Position numbers and translations under genes: made by a program. The notes beneath the pieces are model-generated. The model was not told where the DNA came from and did not search any database. It worked only from the letters and a program-made list of their open reading frames with translations. Below are positions 7,223 through 15,521 of a stretch of DNA of 18,900 nucleotides, piece after piece (within the stretch, counting starts at the first letter, position 1; each line of letters starts with the position of its first letter). Source of the DNA: Candidatus Aminicenantes bacterium UBA4820 (GTDB lineage: Bacteria; Acidobacteriota; UBA4820); assembly GCA_002402325.1 (NCBI GenBank), contig DHFQ01000056.1:4589-23488 (forward strand), given 5' to 3'.

Positions 7223-8522
7223 GACACCTCTCGTTATTGTTGGTGGGCAGTGGGGAGATGAGGGAAAGGGCAAAGTCGTTAACCTTTTTTCTTCATATTT
7301 TGATATTGTTGCGAGGTATCAAGGTGGACACAACGCTGGACACACGGTTAAAATTGGCGAGGAAAAATATGCTCTTCACCTCGTTCCTTCAGGAATTCTT
7401 GCTGAAAAGAAACTTTGTGTAATTGGAAACGGAATAGCCCTTGCCCCTGACGCTTTGATAGATGAAATGAAGAAACTAAAAAAGGCAAAAATTGATATTT
7501 CAAACTTAAGAATTTCGGATAGATGCCACCTTCTTTTACCTCACCACGCATTGATAGATAGGTTGAGAGAAGAAGAAAAAGGAAAAGATAGAATAGGAAC
7601 AACAGGAAGGGGAATTGGTCCCTGTTATGAAAGTAAATATTCAAGAGAGGGAATAAGAGCGGTATTTTTGAAGGATATTCCAAAACTAAAAAAAGAATTG
7701 AAAAAAATTTGCGATGAAAAAAATAGATTCATAAAAATTCTCTACGAGAATGAAGGAATAGACACGGAAGAGACAGTAGATAAATTTGTTAAATATGCAA
7801 AAGTTCTCTCTCCTTACATTTGCGATTGCTCTATTCTTATAAACGAGGAGATGAAGAAAGGGAAGAATGTCCTCATTGAAGGTGCTCAGGGAACGATGCT
7901 TGACATTGACCACGGAACCTTTCCTTTTGTTACATCAAGTTCATCTGTTGCAGGTGGTGCGTCAATTGGATTGGGAATCGCTCCTCATAGGATTGGCTCT
8001 GTTTACGGTGTCTTTAAAGCATACTGCACAAGGGTTGGTCAGGGTCCATTTCCAACGGAGCAAAAGAATAAAATTGGAGATATTATCAGGGAAAGAGGGA
8101 ATGAATACGGAACAACAACAGGCAGGCCAAGAAGGTGTGGATGGTTCGATTTAGTCGCCGCAAGACATTCGGTAAGAGTTAACGGGCTTGATGGGATTTG
8201 CCTTATGCTTCTTGATGTCCTTGATACTTTTGAAAAAATAAAAATCTGTGTCGGATATAAATATCAAGGAAAGGTCTATTTAGACTTTCCAGCAGAGCCG
8301 TGGATTCTTGAAAAGGCAAAGCCAATTTATGTGGATATGAAGGGGTGGAATAAAAATATAAGGGGAATAAAAGAGTTTGATTCCCTCCCTCAAAATGCTA
8401 AAAAATATATTCTGTTTATTGAGGACAAATTAGAAACTAAAGTGGTTTTGATCTCGACAGGACCAGAGAGAAGCGAAACAATTTTAAGAGATAATGGTTT
8501 AGGAAGGATGGTTAAGTTATGA
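7218..8522 (+). CDS. purA: Adenylosuccinate synthetase
   Basis: PurA joins IMP and aspartate using GTP to give adenylosuccinate, the first committed step to AMP, in the cytoplasm. The 434-residue length matches the family (about 430). The P-loop-like GGQWGDEGKGK holds the catalytic D14, and GGHNAGHT contains H42. TTGRGIGP, the IMP-contact region RVGQGPFPTE and TTTGRPRRCGWFD are all intact. GGAG lies upstream of ATG 7218 in a segment repeated from the first M16 gene. It sits 13 bp after the second M16 gene and overlaps the phosphodiesterase by ATGA. A purine gene inside an envelope cluster is probably a co-transcription arrangement rather than a shared pathway. Function is certain. Confidence 0.97.
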   Translation: MKTPLVIVGGQWGDEGKGKVVNLFSSYFDIVARYQGGHNAGHTVKIGEEKYALHLVPSGILAEKKLCVIGNGIALAPDALIDEMKKLKKAKIDISNLRISDRCHLLLPHHALIDRLREEEKGKDRIGTTGRGIGPCYESKYSREGIRAVFLKDIPKLKKELKKICDEKNRFIKILYENEGIDTEETVDKFVKYAKVLSPYICDCSILINEEMKKGKNVLIEGAQGTMLDIDHGTFPFVTSSSSVAGGASIGLGIAPHRIGSVYGVFKAYCTRVGQGPFPTEQKNKIGDIIRERGNEYGTTTGRPRRCGWFDLVAARHSVRVNGLDGICLMLLDVLDTFEKIKICVGYKYQGKVYLDFPAEPWILEKAKPIYVDMKGWNKNIRGIKEFDSLPQNAKKYILFIEDKLETKVVLISTGPERSETILRDNGLGRMVKL

Positions 8523-10729
8523 AAAAGTTTTTTATATTGATATTTCTTTTTATTTTTACTATTTCAAATTTTTCTTCTCCAAAGGCTGTGGTTTTAGGTT
8601 TTGATGGTGCCGACCCATCTTTAATAAAAAAATATATTGATGAAGGGGAACTTCCAAACCTAAAAAAACTTTCAGAAAAGGGAACTTTAAAGGAACTTGA
8701 GGTAACAAATCCCCCACAAACTCCCGTTTCATGGGGAGCGTTTATGACCTCATGGAATCCGGGAAGGAATGAAGTTTTTGATTTTCTAAGAAGAGACCCG
8801 CAAACCTACAAGCCTTCATTTGCTCTGATGGAAGAGGGAAAGAAGAAGTTTGTTTTTGGAAAATTGAACCCTTTTATCTTTGCCTCCTGTTGTTTCTTGA
8901 TTTTTTTATTTTTTGGTTATATCTTTAAAAAGATTTTCAAGAAAAACTTGATAGTGTTAATTTTCTCCGTTTTTGGAATTTTTGTTTCAATAATATTTTT
9001 CAACTTTGTTAAAGATAACATTCCATCTTATATTCCATATCCAATCAATAACCTGAAGGGAAAACCATTCTGGGAGTATGCTTCAGAAGAAGGTTTAAAG
9101 TGTATCGTCATAAGACATCCCGATACATATCCCGCAAAACCTTTTAAAGAGGGAAGGCTTCTTTCAGGACTTGGTGTTCCCGATTTAAGAGGGAGAATTG
9201 GAACTCCAAACATAATTACTACTGATTACACTCTTAAAATGAGGGACAATGAGTTTTCTGTTGAAATAATACCTGTGGGCTCCTCTGTATTTCAAGAAAA
9301 GCAAATTGTTGAAGTTCCTGGACCCTACAACAAGCCTTTTTATTCTTATGCTTTAAGCGAATATGAAGATGGTTGCATAGATGAGAACTTGAAAGATGCT
9401 TTAAAAGAAGAGACAAAAAAGGAGCTTGAGAAAAAGGGGGTAAAGGAGATAATTGCCTTCCCTGTTTCAATTCTTTGCGATGCCGAAAATAAAAGCGTTC
9501 ATATTGAAGTCTCACAAGAGAGTTTTGATTTGAAGGAAAAGGAGTGGTCAAAATGGGTTGAAGTAAAATTTGCTTTAAGCAAAATTGCAAAGGTGAAGGG
9601 AATGGTTAGATTTTATTTGATGGAAACTTCCCCTGAACTTAAACTTTACATTTCTCCAATTCAAATTCATCCCGACAATAATTTACACATCTCCTATCCG
9701 GAAAGTTATGCAAAGGAACTTTACAAAAGGTTTGGTCCCTTCAAAACTATGGGCTGGGCTGTTGATACATGGACAATCTCTTCTGGGCTTTCAGATGAGG
9801 AGCAGTTTTTATCCGATATGTATCAAACTGAAGGTGCTTATGAGAAGATTATGAAAGACCTTTTAAAGGATAGCGATTGCGATATGTATGTCCAGATCTA
9901 CGAATTTACGGATAGGGTCGCACATATTTTATGGAGATATGTTGATGAAAAGCATCCATTGTATGATAGAGCGAATGCTCCAAAATATCAAAATGAACTT
10001 AAAAAATCCTATATGTATATGGATAAAATCATTGGAGAAGCGATGGATTTGATCCCCAAAGATTGCCTTTTAATGGTCGTTTCGGATCACGGTTTTGCCT
10101 CATTTAGAAAAGAGGTGAACTACAACAGGTGGCTTGTTGATAACGGTTTTATGAAATTGAAAGAGGATACGGGGATGATGTCTTTGTATGACCTCTTTGA
10201 TGATAATCGCCTTCTTTTTAAAAATGTTAATTGGTCTCAAACAAAGGCGTATGCGATGGGGCTCGGAAATATCTACATAAATTTAAAGGGAAGAGAAAAA
10301 TGGGGAATTGTTGAAAGGGGAAAAGAGTATGATGAGGTTGTAAATAAAATAATTGAAGAACTTCCAAAAATGGTTGATGAAGAAACGGGAGAACACCCCG
10401 TTTGCAAAGTTTATAAAAGAGATGATATTTATAAAAACTTCAAAGATGACCTTGTTCCAGACTTGAGGGTCTCAAATAACAACGGGTATAGGGTTTCATG
10501 GCAGACATCTTTAGGAGGAGTTCCAGATAAGTTGATTACTTTAAACTTAAAACCCTGGAGCGGCGACCATTGCTCTTTAGACCCTATGTGGGTAAAAGGT
10601 CTATTTGTCTCAAATAAACCTGTTGATGGAGAGGTGAACATCCTTGATATAGCACCCACTGTCCTTAATTATTTGAGAGTCAAAAACTTTGATATGGAGG
10701 GAAAGGTTCTTGAAGTTAAGAACAATTAG
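8519..10729 (+). CDS. Membrane-anchored type I phosphodiesterase / nucleotide pyrophosphatase-like protein
   Basis: This is a 736-residue member of the alkaline phosphatase superfamily. All metal-site residues are visible: D29 (FDGAD), the nucleophile T68 in PPQTPVSW, D465 and H469 (FTDRVAH), D523-H524 (SDHGF) and H684 (GDHC). The enzyme is therefore probably active on phosphodiesters or phosphonates; the substrate is unknown. An N-terminal signal or anchor covers residues 3-19. Unusually, two transmembrane helices (about 115-136 and 143-164), joined by a basic loop (KKIFKKN), are inserted between the nucleophile and the remaining metal ligands. The positive-inside rule places both catalytic halves outside the cytoplasm. 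The usual H-G after the nucleophile region (NPGKHG in relatives) is N-E. It overlaps purA by ATGA and envC by 20 bp, which implies translational coupling. Confidence 0.85.
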   Translation: MKKFFILIFLFIFTISNFSSPKAVVLGFDGADPSLIKKYIDEGELPNLKKLSEKGTLKELEVTNPPQTPVSWGAFMTSWNPGRNEVFDFLRRDPQTYKPSFALMEEGKKKFVFGKLNPFIFASCCFLIFLFFGYIFKKIFKKNLIVLIFSVFGIFVSIIFFNFVKDNIPSYIPYPINNLKGKPFWEYASEEGLKCIVIRHPDTYPAKPFKEGRLLSGLGVPDLRGRIGTPNIITTDYTLKMRDNEFSVEIIPVGSSVFQEKQIVEVPGPYNKPFYSYALSEYEDGCIDENLKDALKEETKKELEKKGVKEIIAFPVSILCDAENKSVHIEVSQESFDLKEKEWSKWVEVKFALSKIAKVKGMVRFYLMETSPELKLYISPIQIHPDNNLHISYPESYAKELYKRFGPFKTMGWAVDTWTISSGLSDEEQFLSDMYQTEGAYEKIMKDLLKDSDCDMYVQIYEFTDRVAHILWRYVDEKHPLYDRANAPKYQNELKKSYMYMDKIIGEAMDLIPKDCLLMVVSDHGFASFRKEVNYNRWLVDNGFMKLKEDTGMMSLYDLFDDNRLLFKNVNWSQTKAYAMGLGNIYINLKGREKWGIVERGKEYDEVVNKIIEELPKMVDEETGEHPVCKVYKRDDIYKNFKDDLVPDLRVSNNNGYRVSWQTSLGGVPDKLITLNLKPWSGDHCSLDPMWVKGLFVSNKPVDGEVNILDIAPTVLNYLRVKNFDMEGKVLEVKNN

Positions 10730-11819
10730 CCTGATCCTTCTAATCACATTTTCAGTAAATTATTTTTCAGATGAACCTGTTGAAGATAAACTTAAAAGGT
10801 TGTCAAAGGAAGTTGCAGAAATTGCAACAAAAGAGGCATCAATTAAGGATAAAATATCTCTTCTTAAAAAAAGGGTAATGCTTTCTCAAGTTACGCTTGA
10901 AAGATTAAAGGCGGAAAAATTGGAATTGACATCTCAGCTTGAATCGCTTAAAAATGAAATCGACTCAATAAAAGTTGAAGAAGATAAAATTATGAAATAT
11001 TTTAAAGCAAGAATTAAGTTGACATATCTAACGGGGGTTATGGCTCAATACAGAGTTTTGTTTTCATCAGAAAATAGTAATGAGTTGCTTGAGGCGAACT
11101 ACCTTATGACATCACTTAACATTAAGGATAATAGAGAGGTCGAAAGGATAAAGAATCTCAAAGAGAGTAAAAGGCAAAAGGAAGAAGAGATTTTGAATAA
11201 AATGAAAAGGGTTGAAGAGGTTGAAAGGGAGACGATTGAAGAGAGAGAAAGGCACAATAGAGAGATACAAGCGACTAACAAATTATTTGAAGAAATTTCT
11301 ATAAATGGAGATGTTGCAAGAAAAAACTTGACTGAAACAATAGAGAATGCAAGGAAAATGGATGCCTATTTTAATGATTTAAATTTTAGAAAAAAGGTTG
11401 AACTCTATCAAAGCAATATCAATATTTACAAAGGAAGTCTTGATAAGCCAGTAAAAGGTAAAATTATGCAGGGCTTTGGAGATTACAACCATCCAAAGTT
11501 CAAAACAAGGCTACCCCATCCGGGCGTTGATTTTTCTGCACCGTTTGGGGCTCCTGTAAATTCTATCTTTGATGGTGAAGTTGTTTTTTCTGATTGGTTA
11601 AGCGGGTACGGCTTTACGGTTATAGTTGGTCATCCCGGTGGAGTTTATTCAATGTACAGCCACCTTGATAGAATTGATGTAAAAACGGGTGAAGTCGTTA
11701 AAAGAGGTTCCATAATTGGAACGGTTGGTGGAGACCCTACAAAAAGTTACAGCGGAATATATTTTGAATTAAGAGAGGGAAAAGTTGCTGAAAACCCTGA
11801 AAAATGGTTTAAGGAGTAA
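10710..11819 (+). CDS. envC: EnvC-like murein hydrolase activator with degenerate LytM domain
   Basis: The 369-residue exported protein has a signal peptide (about 1-19), a long coiled coil (about 25-235) and a C-terminal LytM/M23 domain (about 245-369). H270 and D274 (HPGVDF) and H318 (YSHL) remain, but the HxH that supplies the last zinc ligand is G349-I-Y351 (GIYFELR). E. coli EnvC has the similar SLYFEIR, is catalytically dead and activates periplasmic amidases AmiA/AmiB at the division septum; the same role is inferred here. The start chosen is TTG 10710, with GGAGG at 10696-10700, nine bases upstream. An earlier TTG at 10689 would add seven residues and has no ribosome-binding site. It overlaps the phosphodiesterase by 20 bp and is followed after 4 bp by the CtpA-like gene. 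The envC-ctpA-yibQ order is common in Gram-negative genomes. Confidence 0.9.
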   Translation: MKLRTISLILLITFSVNYFSDEPVEDKLKRLSKEVAEIATKEASIKDKISLLKKRVMLSQVTLERLKAEKLELTSQLESLKNEIDSIKVEEDKIMKYFKARIKLTYLTGVMAQYRVLFSSENSNELLEANYLMTSLNIKDNREVERIKNLKESKRQKEEEILNKMKRVEEVERETIEERERHNREIQATNKLFEEISINGDVARKNLTETIENARKMDAYFNDLNFRKKVELYQSNINIYKGSLDKPVKGKIMQGFGDYNHPKFKTRLPHPGVDFSAPFGAPVNSIFDGEVVFSDWLSGYGFTVIVGHPGGVYSMYSHLDRIDVKTGEVVKRGSIIGTVGGDPTKSYSGIYFELREGKVAENPEKWFKE

Positions 11820-11823
11820 TCTT

Positions 11824-12885
11824 ATGGCTAAAGTAAAAATCTTTTTTTCAATTTTGGTAATTTTCACTGTGTCAATTTTTGCTCAAATGTCCTATGAAAA
11901 TTGGGAACTTTTTAAAGAGGTCTACTCGCTTGTAAAAAACACATACATTGATGAGAAAAGTTCTGATCAGATAATCGTTGGTGCATTAAAGGGACTTGCA
12001 AATGCAACGGGAGCCGAAAGCGGTTACATTCCAAAAGAAAAAGTAGAAGAGTTTGAAAAAATTGCAAACCTCAATTATCAGATTCCTTTCTACATAACAA
12101 AAGATGAAGGTTTTGCAAGAATCATGTCGGTTTTTGGAGAAAATGGCACTGGTGTAGAACCGGGAGATTATTTGAGGATTATTGATGGAAATTCAGCCTT
12201 TGATATGAGTTATCCGGACTTGCAAAGGATGATAAAAAGTGATGAAGAAAAGGAGTTTAAGTGCGAGTTTCTAAAAAAGGGAACATTAAAAAAGTATGCA
12301 AAAACAATTAAAAGTGTTAAATATGAAGAGCCAAAACTTTTTACTCTTCCAAAAAATCAAAAAGTGTTGCAGATTCGTTGCCTTGAGAGTGATATTTCAC
12401 CAAAATTAAAGGAGGAACTTGAAAAAACAACCTCTCCGATAATCGTTGATTTGAGAAATTGTGCCTCTGACAACATTGAAAAGACACTCAAATGGTGCGG
12501 ATTTTTATTCGGAAAAGGTGAAGTAAAATGTTCAGCGAAGGGTGGGTATAGGTCTTTGCAATTTGAAGGTGAAGGCGTTCTTTCTTCAAAAAAATGTGCA
12601 CTACTTGTCGATAAAACAACAGCAAGAGGAGGAGAAATTCTCTCAATGGTGGGAAGTGCAAAGTTCTCTTTAATTGGAGAGAATACATTTGGCTTTGCAT
12701 CACAACATGAAAAACTCATATTAAAGAATGGCGATGCTCTGGTTATTTTAATTGGCTACTTTCTAAATAAAAATGGTGAAGAGGTTAAGGAAAAGCCACT
12801 AAAACCAGATTTCGTGATAGACAAAATGGATGAAAAAAATAGCGAGAAAATTTATTCTGAAGTGGTCGAGAAATTATCCTTCTAA
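11824..12885 (+). CDS. S41 (CtpA-like) protein without the catalytic dyad
   Basis: This is a 353-residue exported protein with a signal peptide (about 1-20), a helical N-terminal part, a PDZ-like segment (about 95-155, with EPGDYLRIIDG) and an S41 C-terminal processing protease domain (about 175-335). The active-site strand reads VDKTTARGGE where active members have TASASE, placing R268 at the nucleophilic serine. The downstream lysine of TFGKG is F291 (TFGFA). Both members of the Ser/Lys dyad are therefore missing, while the later landmarks LKNGDALVI and LKPDFVID are kept. The start at ATG 11824 has AAGGAG seven bases upstream; an upstream ATG at 11785 would lie inside envC and break the signal peptide. 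Its place between envC and the YibQ-like gene supports an envelope role, perhaps as a PDZ scaffold, not a protease. Confidence 0.85.
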   Translation: MAKVKIFFSILVIFTVSIFAQMSYENWELFKEVYSLVKNTYIDEKSSDQIIVGALKGLANATGAESGYIPKEKVEEFEKIANLNYQIPFYITKDEGFARIMSVFGENGTGVEPGDYLRIIDGNSAFDMSYPDLQRMIKSDEEKEFKCEFLKKGTLKKYAKTIKSVKYEEPKLFTLPKNQKVLQIRCLESDISPKLKEELEKTTSPIIVDLRNCASDNIEKTLKWCGFLFGKGEVKCSAKGGYRSLQFEGEGVLSSKKCALLVDKTTARGGEILSMVGSAKFSLIGENTFGFASQHEKLILKNGDALVILIGYFLNKNGEEVKEKPLKPDFVIDKMDEKNSEKIYSEVVEKLSF

Positions 12886-12900
12886 TTGAGAGAAGTGAAT

Positions 12901-13932
12901 TTGGAAAAGAAAACTTTAAAAGGTAAAGTTTCTCAAAAAAATAGACCGCCGTCAAAATCAAAAAGAAGGAAGAAATCTACTTTAAGAAAATATATTCCGG
13001 CAATAACAATATCGGTTCTTATAGTCCTCTTTGTTTTGTGGAGAATTTTAGTCATAATTCCTCATCCTGAATCGCCAGAACCTTTGACCTTTTCTTCTGA
13101 AACAAAGGAAGAAAAAACTGAAGCAAAACAAAATGTTCCAAAAAAAATAATTAAGCATAATATAGAAGAGGAAACCAAAACAAAAAAAGAAAAGACGGAA
13201 TATCATAAGGAGATTCCCAAACCTTTTGAAATAAAAAGAGAGATTGAGGAATCCAAATATTCAATAGTCATAGACGATGTCGGAAGCAGTCTTGAACTAC
13301 TTGATGAAGCAATGAAGAAACTTCCTAAGAGTGTAACTTTCGCAATTATTCCATTTCAAAAATATTCTAAGGAAAGTGCTCTACTTCTCCACAAAGAGGG
13401 TTTTCATATCATTCTTCATTCTCCAATGGAGGCTTTAGAGAGCGATCAGAACTATAAAGTTAAGGACATTATAAAAACGGGGATGAGCGAAAGAGAAGTT
13501 TTCAAAACACTTGAGTTGCAATTAGAATCTGTCCCTTATGCTGAAGGGATGAATAACCACACGGGGTCAAAGGCTACAAAAGATGAGGACCTGATGAGAA
13601 AAGTTATGCGATATTTGAAAAAGAAGAATTTATATTTTCTTGATAGTAGAACCACACCTTTAACTGTTGCAATGAAAGTTGCGATGGAAGAGGGCGTTCC
13701 CACTATGGAAAGAAGGGTATTCCTGGACGATAATAGTGATGAGAGCGACATCACAAAAAAGGTTGATGAATTTATCTTATGTGGACAAAAGGAAGAGAAG
13801 GTTGTTGCGATTGGGCATTTAAGGTCAAACACGATAAATGTTCTTTCAACAAGAATTCCTTACTGGCAGAAAAGGGATATTCATTTTTTTTGTCTTGGTG
13901 ATATAATTAAAAAGAATGGGACAGGAAGTTAG
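12901..13932 (+). CDS. YibQ-type divergent polysaccharide deacetylase
   Basis: This protein of about 343 residues belongs to the divergent polysaccharide deacetylase family (PF04748, YibQ). It has a basic N-terminus, one transmembrane helix (about 31-52), a Lys/Glu-rich linker (about 55-118) and the conserved domain to the end. Family motifs are all present: IDDVG, HSPME, NNHTGS, LDSRTTP, FLDD and IGH. The candidate metal ligands (Asp of IDD, the His of HSPME and of NNH) are kept. The biochemical activity of the family is not settled as far as I know. TTG 12901 is chosen because GAGAG at 12888-12892 is eight bases upstream; TTG 12886 and GTG 12895 are in-frame alternatives. It abuts the CtpA-like gene and overlaps the kinase by 17 bp. 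Confidence 0.88.
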   Translation: MEKKTLKGKVSQKNRPPSKSKRRKKSTLRKYIPAITISVLIVLFVLWRILVIIPHPESPEPLTFSSETKEEKTEAKQNVPKKIIKHNIEEETKTKKEKTEYHKEIPKPFEIKREIEESKYSIVIDDVGSSLELLDEAMKKLPKSVTFAIIPFQKYSKESALLLHKEGFHIILHSPMEALESDQNYKVKDIIKTGMSEREVFKTLELQLESVPYAEGMNNHTGSKATKDEDLMRKVMRYLKKKNLYFLDSRTTPLTVAMKVAMEEGVPTMERRVFLDDNSDESDITKKVDEFILCGQKEEKVVAIGHLRSNTINVLSTRIPYWQKRDIHFFCLGDIIKKNGTGS

Positions 13933-15520
13933 AAGGAAGATAGGCAAATACATTACTGAAAAAATCCTTGGAAGAGGAGCGATGGGAGTCGTCTTTCTGG
14001 CAACAGACCCAACCATAGGAAGAAAAGTTGCCATAAAGTGCATCCACATTCCCACAGGCGTTGAAGAGGATAAAGTTCAGGAATTCAGGGAAAGATTTTT
14101 GAGGGAAGCAAGGGCAGCTGGTGTAATGAGTCACCCGAACATTGTTACGATTTACGAGGCTGACGAAGGTGGTGAAAAGTATCCGCCCTTTATCGCTATG
14201 GAATACATTGAAGGAGAAACCTGGAACCATAAAATAAAGAGAGGAGAAAAGTTCAATCCCGACCAACTCTTCCCTCTTTTGAAAGAGATTGCATCTGCAC
14301 TTGAATACGCGCATAAAAATAGTGTGATTCACAGGGATATCAAGCCGGGAAATATAATCCAGACTAATGATAATAGAGTAAAACTTATGGATTTCGGCAT
14401 TGCAAAAGTTCCAACATCAGAACTTACAAGGGAGGGGCAATTTTTAGGGACTCCAGCCTATATGTCTCCCGAGCAGGTTAAAGGCAAGAGTGTTGACCAA
14501 ACCTGTGATATATTTTCTCTTGGGGCGGTTGCTTATGAAATGATAAGCGGAAAGAAGCCTTTTGAGGGAGAAGAGATTACCGTTGTTTTAAATAAAATAG
14601 TAAATGAAGAACCGAAAGATTTAAGAGAACTGAATCCTGAAGTATCAAAAGAGGCGTGGGCAATTATAAAAAAAATGTTGAGAAAAGATGCTCGCGAAAG
14701 ATACCAGAGCGCTTCAGAACTAATTGCGGACATTGATGCTTACATTGCAGGAGCGATTCCTCCTTATGCTCAGGATTATGTTGAAAAGACGGTTCCTCCG
14801 ATTGATTTAGAGAAAAAAAATGAGGGTCGCTTAAAGAAAAAAGGTGTTCTTGTATATGTTGCTGTCATTGGATTGATTTTACTTCTTGGTGTTTCAATCC
14901 TGGTTTATGTTTTGTTAAGAGAGAAAAACAGATACGATTATTCGGTTGTATTACCCGATGAGGTGGTCAATACGAAAATCCCGATTCAAAACAAAGAAGA
15001 GGAAAAATCTGCTACTCAAGAAGAAACTCCAATACAAACAATTACAAAAGAAAATGAATTTAAAGGAGAAGTTAAAAAAGAGGAGAAGAAGCAAGACATA
15101 AAACCGAAGCCTTCAATTAATATTCCTCCTCAGATAAAAAAAGAGACAACAACAAATGCACAAAATATAGTTGAGCCTACAAAAACTAAAAAGCCTGCCT
15201 TGCAAAACGCCACCTTAAATTTCATATTTGATTTTGGGGGAACAAGAAAAGGGGAAGCCACTCTTGAAATTGACAAAGGAAAAATCAAAAAGAGCAAAGA
15301 AATTGATAGAAAGATGTTTGAGAAAAAGGATGGAATCTGGAACGAAACCATAAGTCTTCCCCCCGGCAAACATTCTGTCAAAGTTGTCTATCGGGCTGAA
15401 ATTATGGGATATTACGGGACCTTAGAAGAAGAGAAAGAGTTTCCTGATGGAAAGACTCTAACTTTAAATGTTAAAATCCATAAAACAAAAAAAGTTCCGG
15501 TCTTTATCTGGAGCGAATAA
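13916..15520 (+). CDS. Transmembrane Hanks-type Ser/Thr protein kinase
   Basis: This is a 534-residue signalling kinase. The N-terminal cytoplasmic kinase domain (about 11-275) is complete: glycine loop LGRGAMG, VAIK with K41, helix C E64, HRDIKPGN with D141, DFG with D159, activation segment GTPAYMSPE and the CDIFSLG helix. A single transmembrane helix covers about 311-334. A Lys/Glu/Pro-rich linker (about 350-430) leads to an external domain of about 100 residues that looks all-beta (IFDFGGTRKGEATLEI, PPGKHSVKVVYRAE). This domain is not a PASTA repeat and I do not recognise it. The start at 13916 has no clear ribosome-binding site and overlaps the YibQ-like gene by 17 bp, so translational coupling is likely. 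Its neighbours suggest it reports on the envelope; the ligand and phosphorylation targets are unknown. Confidence 0.93.
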   Translation: MGQEVRRKIGKYITEKILGRGAMGVVFLATDPTIGRKVAIKCIHIPTGVEEDKVQEFRERFLREARAAGVMSHPNIVTIYEADEGGEKYPPFIAMEYIEGETWNHKIKRGEKFNPDQLFPLLKEIASALEYAHKNSVIHRDIKPGNIIQTNDNRVKLMDFGIAKVPTSELTREGQFLGTPAYMSPEQVKGKSVDQTCDIFSLGAVAYEMISGKKPFEGEEITVVLNKIVNEEPKDLRELNPEVSKEAWAIIKKMLRKDARERYQSASELIADIDAYIAGAIPPYAQDYVEKTVPPIDLEKKNEGRLKKKGVLVYVAVIGLILLLGVSILVYVLLREKNRYDYSVVLPDEVVNTKIPIQNKEEEKSATQEETPIQTITKENEFKGEVKKEEKKQDIKPKPSINIPPQIKKETTTNAQNIVEPTKTKKPALQNATLNFIFDFGGTRKGEATLEIDKGKIKKSKEIDRKMFEKKDGIWNETISLPPGKHSVKVVYRAEIMGYYGTLEEEKEFPDGKTLTLNVKIHKTKKVPVFIWSE

Positions 15521-15521
15521 T

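Noticed and set aside
7348..7913. Open frames of 75-111 codons opposite purA
   Set aside because: They are shadows of a strongly conserved gene and have low-complexity Phe/Leu composition and no initiation signals.
11785..11823. Longer start for the S41 gene at ATG 11785
   Set aside because: It lies inside envC and adds 13 residues before a clean signal peptide; AAGGAG directs the ATG at 11824.
15468..15521. Longer start for ispE at ATG 15468
   Set aside because: It would overlap the kinase gene and add 18 residues not seen in IspE proteins; GGAG precedes TTG 15522 at the right distance.
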